A program made the translations under genes and the position numbers. Under the pieces are notes generated by a model that was not told the origin of the DNA, made no database searches, and worked only from the letters and a program-made list of their open reading frames with translations. DNA of 64,000 bases from Tenericutes bacterium MO-XQ (GTDB lineage: Bacteria; Bacillota_I; Bacilli_A; Acholeplasmatales; Acholeplasmataceae), in NCBI GenBank assembly GCA_002838185.1, contig CP017948.1, positions 1,364,001 through 1,428,000 on the forward strand, in the 5' to 3' direction. Positions 61,790 through 64,000 of this stretch are shown here, piece after piece. The stretch's first letter is position 1. Each line of letters opens with the position of its first letter.

Positions 61790-62860
61790 CTATTCCACCA
61801 CTCTTTCATCGAAAGTCATGATTGCTTCAACGATTTCTTCAGGCTCAGGTACAATACCACCAGGTCTTCCATAAAATGCAACTTTATGTCTTCCTCGATC
61901 TGAAATCAATACATCATCAAGCATTTGTCCTAATGACATTTCTACAACCATTAATCCTTTAACACTTTTTGGAATATCATTAAAAGCTTTTTTAGGATAT
62001 GGCCATAAAGATATTGGTCTAATCATACCGACATTCACACCATTTTCAGCTAATATTTCAATCGATGAACGACAAATTCTAGCTGTAGTTCCATATGCTA
62101 CAATGACATATTCTGGATTGTTATCCATATTAATCATTTCATATTTTGTTTCATTTTTTTCAACTTCTTTATACTTCTTTTGAAGCTTTAAGTTATGTTG
62201 TTCTAACTCATTTGGATCTAAGAATAAGCTGTTAATAATATTTCTTCCTTCGTGATGTTTTGTTCCAATAGATGCCCATGCTTTTTCAGGAAGTTCTCTT
62301 TTCTTTATAGGTTTATCTAAATCAACTGTTTCCATCATTTGACCGATTAAACCATCCGCTAAAACCATCACAGGATTACGATATAAATCTGCTATATCAA
62401 ATGCTTCTTTCATTAAATCCACTGTTTCTTGTACAGATTCAGGTGCTAATACAATCACATGATAGTCCCCATTTCCACCACCACGTGTTGCTTGATAATA
62501 ATCACCTTGAGAAGGTTGAATGGTACCTAAACCAGGTCCACCTCTCATCACTGAACCAATCACGCATGGAAGTTCAGCACCTGCGATATAACTAATACCT
62601 TCTTGTTTAAGTGCAATACCTACTGAAGATGATGAAGTCATCACTCTTTTTCCAGCACCTGCAGCTCCATAAACCATGTTAATTGCAGCAACTTCACTTT
62701 CTGCTTGAACAAACACCTTACCAGCTTCAGGTAATAATTTAGATAAATACTCTGGTACTTCATTTTGAGGTGTAATTGGATATCCAAAGAAACAATCTAA
62801 ACCTGCTTTCATTGCTGCTTTAGCAATTGCTTCGTTACCTTTCATTAATACTTTACTCAT
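61790..62860 (-). CDS. vorB: Branched-chain 2-oxoacid:ferredoxin oxidoreductase, alpha subunit (VorB-like)
   Basis: 356 residues. MKGNEAIAKAAMKAGLDCFFGYPITPQNEVPEYL, RVMTSSSSVGIALKQEGISYIAGAELP and the sequence PSQGDYYQATRGGGNGDYH are typical of 3-methyl-2-oxobutanoate:ferredoxin oxidoreductase VorB. The partner dehydrogenase upstream supports a branched-chain substrate. Overlaps the ferredoxin gene by four bases. Confidence 0.9.
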   Translation of the reverse strand: MSKVLMKGNEAIAKAAMKAGLDCFFGYPITPQNEVPEYLSKLLPEAGKVFVQAESEVAAINMVYGAAGAGKRVMTSSSSVGIALKQEGISYIAGAELPCVIGSVMRGGPGLGTIQPSQGDYYQATRGGGNGDYHVIVLAPESVQETVDLMKEAFDIADLYRNPVMVLADGLIGQMMETVDLDKPIKKRELPEKAWASIGTKHHEGRNIINSLFLDPNELEQHNLKLQKKYKEVEKNETKYEMINMDNNPEYVIVAYGTTARICRSSIEILAENGVNVGMIRPISLWPYPKKAFNDIPKSVKGLMVVEMSLGQMLDDVLISDRGRHKVAFYGRPGGIVPEPEEIVEAIMTFDERVVE

Positions 62861-63078
62861 CTGTCTGCCACCTCTACTTTGATTACTGAATCAGGACATA
62901 TAATTGCACAATTTGCACATCCAATGCATTTATCCATATCTGAGACGCTAATTAAATGATATCCTTTAGAATTCATTCTGTTTTTGTCTAAATGTAAAAT
63001 GTCTACTGGACATACGTGTGTACAAAGTTCACATCCTTTACAAGCTTCGTTGTCAAATGTTAAGCTACCTTTTTTCAC
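62857..63078 (-). CDS. 2[4Fe-4S] ferredoxin subunit (delta) of the oxidoreductase
   Basis: 73 residues with two complete motifs, CKGCELCTHVCPVDIL and CIGCANCAIICPDSVI. It is the electron-accepting subunit of the complex. First of the four subunits, 12 bases after the dehydrogenase gene. Confidence 0.93.
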   Translation of the reverse strand: MKKGSLTFDNEACKGCELCTHVCPVDILHLDKNRMNSKGYHLISVSDMDKCIGCANCAIICPDSVIKVEVADR

Positions 63079-63089
63079 TTGATCACATC

Positions 63090-64000
63090 CTATCTTTTAA
63101 TATAATTGTCGTGTAAATGATTAATCGTTTCTATTCTCTTCTTCGCAAATACCTTAGCAGCTAAATGCGTATTAATGTTTTCATTTTCAGCGATATGATA
63201 AATATCTAATAAGCGATCATAGATTTTTTCAATATCTCTAGTTGCACGGCCAACATTATAATCTAATAATTCATGATAAACATTGATTAATCCACCAGCA
63301 TTAATCACAAAATCTGGTGCATATAAGATATCTTTATCTTTTATCATATCACCATGAATATCTTCATCTAATAAAACATTATTTGCTGTACCAGCAATGA
63401 TTTTAGCCTTAATTTGTGGAATAGTGTCAGAATTTAATGATCCACCTAATGCACATGGAACTAAGACATCAACATCTAATTTATAATAATCTTCTGGTTT
63501 TACAAATTCAACTTCTGGATTTTCTTTTTTAAGTCTTGTGATATGTTTTTCGTTAATTTCAGAGAAATAAACTTTTTTCGCATTATTTTTTACTAAGTGT
63601 TTAATAAGGTAATACCCCGTTTGCCCTGCGCCTTGAACTGCAAACGTATACTTAGAAATATCTTCATCACCAAACTTATGCATAAGTGATGCTCTAATAC
63701 CATGGAATGCACCAAGTGCTGTCATTGGAGATGGATTTCCACTCTTACCTTCTAATCCTACTACATAATCTGTTTCCATTGCAACAAAATCCATATCTTT
63801 TGTAGATGTATTTACATCTTCAGCAGTAATATATCTACCGTTTAACGATTGAACATATCGTCCTAATGCTCTAAAGTAAGCTTCTGACTTAACTTTATCA
63901 GCTTCACCAATTAATACTGTCTTACCACCGCCAAGATTAAGTCCAGCAGCTGCTGCTTTATAAGTCATGCCTCTTGATAATCTTAAGCAATCTAATACTG
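63090..64000 (-). CDS. Leucine-type amino acid dehydrogenase (Leu/Val/Phe; partial)
   Basis: The frame is open to the window end, so the N-terminus is missing. Seen: LSRGMTYKAAAAGLNLGGGKTVLIG with the substrate-binding Lys, the NAD-binding segment FAVQGAGQTGYYLIKHL, VDVLVPCALGGSLNSDTI and FVINAGGLINVYHEL. This is the leucine/valine/phenylalanine dehydrogenase family, which deaminates branched-chain amino acids to 2-oxoacids with NAD. The products are substrates of the VorB-type enzyme encoded next. Confidence 0.92.
   Translation of the reverse strand, partial: VLDCLRLSRGMTYKAAAAGLNLGGGKTVLIGEADKVKSEAYFRALGRYVQSLNGRYITAEDVNTSTKDMDFVAMETDYVVGLEGKSGNPSPMTALGAFHGIRASLMHKFGDEDISKYTFAVQGAGQTGYYLIKHLVKNNAKKVYFSEINEKHITRLKKENPEVEFVKPEDYYKLDVDVLVPCALGGSLNSDTIPQIKAKIIAGTANNVLLDEDIHGDMIKDKDILYAPDFVINAGGLINVYHELLDYNVGRATRDIEKIYDRLLDIYHIAENENINTHLAAKVFAKKRIETINHLHDNYIKR

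Noticed and set aside
1-64000. Mycoplasma-type code with TGA for Trp
   Set aside because: Trp is TGG throughout the conserved motifs and TGA ends genes such as the amino acid binding protein at 11910-11912.

Overview
This window is AT-rich bacterial DNA with standard stop codons: TGA ends several genes and Trp is written TGG. PolC-type DNA polymerase, many Sec/lipobox lipoproteins and a fermentative, hydrogen-evolving, sugar- and amino-acid-eating gene set point to a low-GC Gram-positive relative. My best guess is a free-living Mollicutes-like or Erysipelotrichia-like lineage (Acholeplasma/Izemoplasma type), an inference from gene content only. No tRNA, rRNA or CRISPR was seen.

Layout. 1-5.3 kb: 3' part of polC's neighbourhood (polC is cut by the window start), a DUF1189-like membrane protein, a ytqA radical-SAM gene broken by one in-frame TAA, and mnmM. 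5.3-8 kb: an ECF sigma factor / membrane anti-sigma / RsgI-like lipoprotein module with two nearly identical candidate promoters. 8-13.3 kb: leuS, acpP and a polar amino acid ABC transporter behind a structured leader. 13.3-37.3 kb: a large alpha-glucan region with malQ, five cytoplasmic GH13 enzymes, glycogen phosphorylase, a LacI-type regulator, a maltodextrin ABC importer with unusually extended permeases, a CBM41-like surface protein and a secreted pullulanase. 37.3-40.5 kb: two ISL3-like insertion sequences on either side of one terminator hairpin. 40.5-50 kb: corA and a long overlapping operon for an electron-bifurcating-type [FeFe] hydrogenase (HydABC) with PHP, HATPase and DRTGG accessory proteins and an ABC permease/binding protein. 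50-57.2 kb: a secreted amylase operon, a 5'-nucleotidase-like lipoprotein, a split chromate-type transporter and a phosphodiesterase. 57.2-58.8 kb: a third ISL3-like element. 58.8-64 kb: an SLC45-like MFS transporter, then a branched-chain 2-oxoacid:ferredoxin oxidoreductase with leucine-type dehydrogenase (cut by the window end).

How it fits together. Surface pullulanase, amylase and binding proteins would cut starch or glycogen to maltodextrins, which MalEFG imports (no MalK ATPase is in the window) and MalQ, GlgP and debranching enzymes convert to glucose and glucose-1-phosphate. Amino acid oxidation through the dehydrogenase and Vor would make reduced ferredoxin and NADH, both consumed by HydABC to release H2. 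Similar LacI/CcpA-like operators lie before most glucan operons.

The most striking observation is the trio of insertion sequences. All three have the same iterated end repeats with conserved spacing (three direct copies at the transposase 3' end; two direct plus one inverted at the 5' end). All have an 8-bp target duplication, sit in the T-tract of a rho-independent terminator in the same orientation, and carry a hairpin that would hide the transposase ribosome-binding site only in read-through transcripts.
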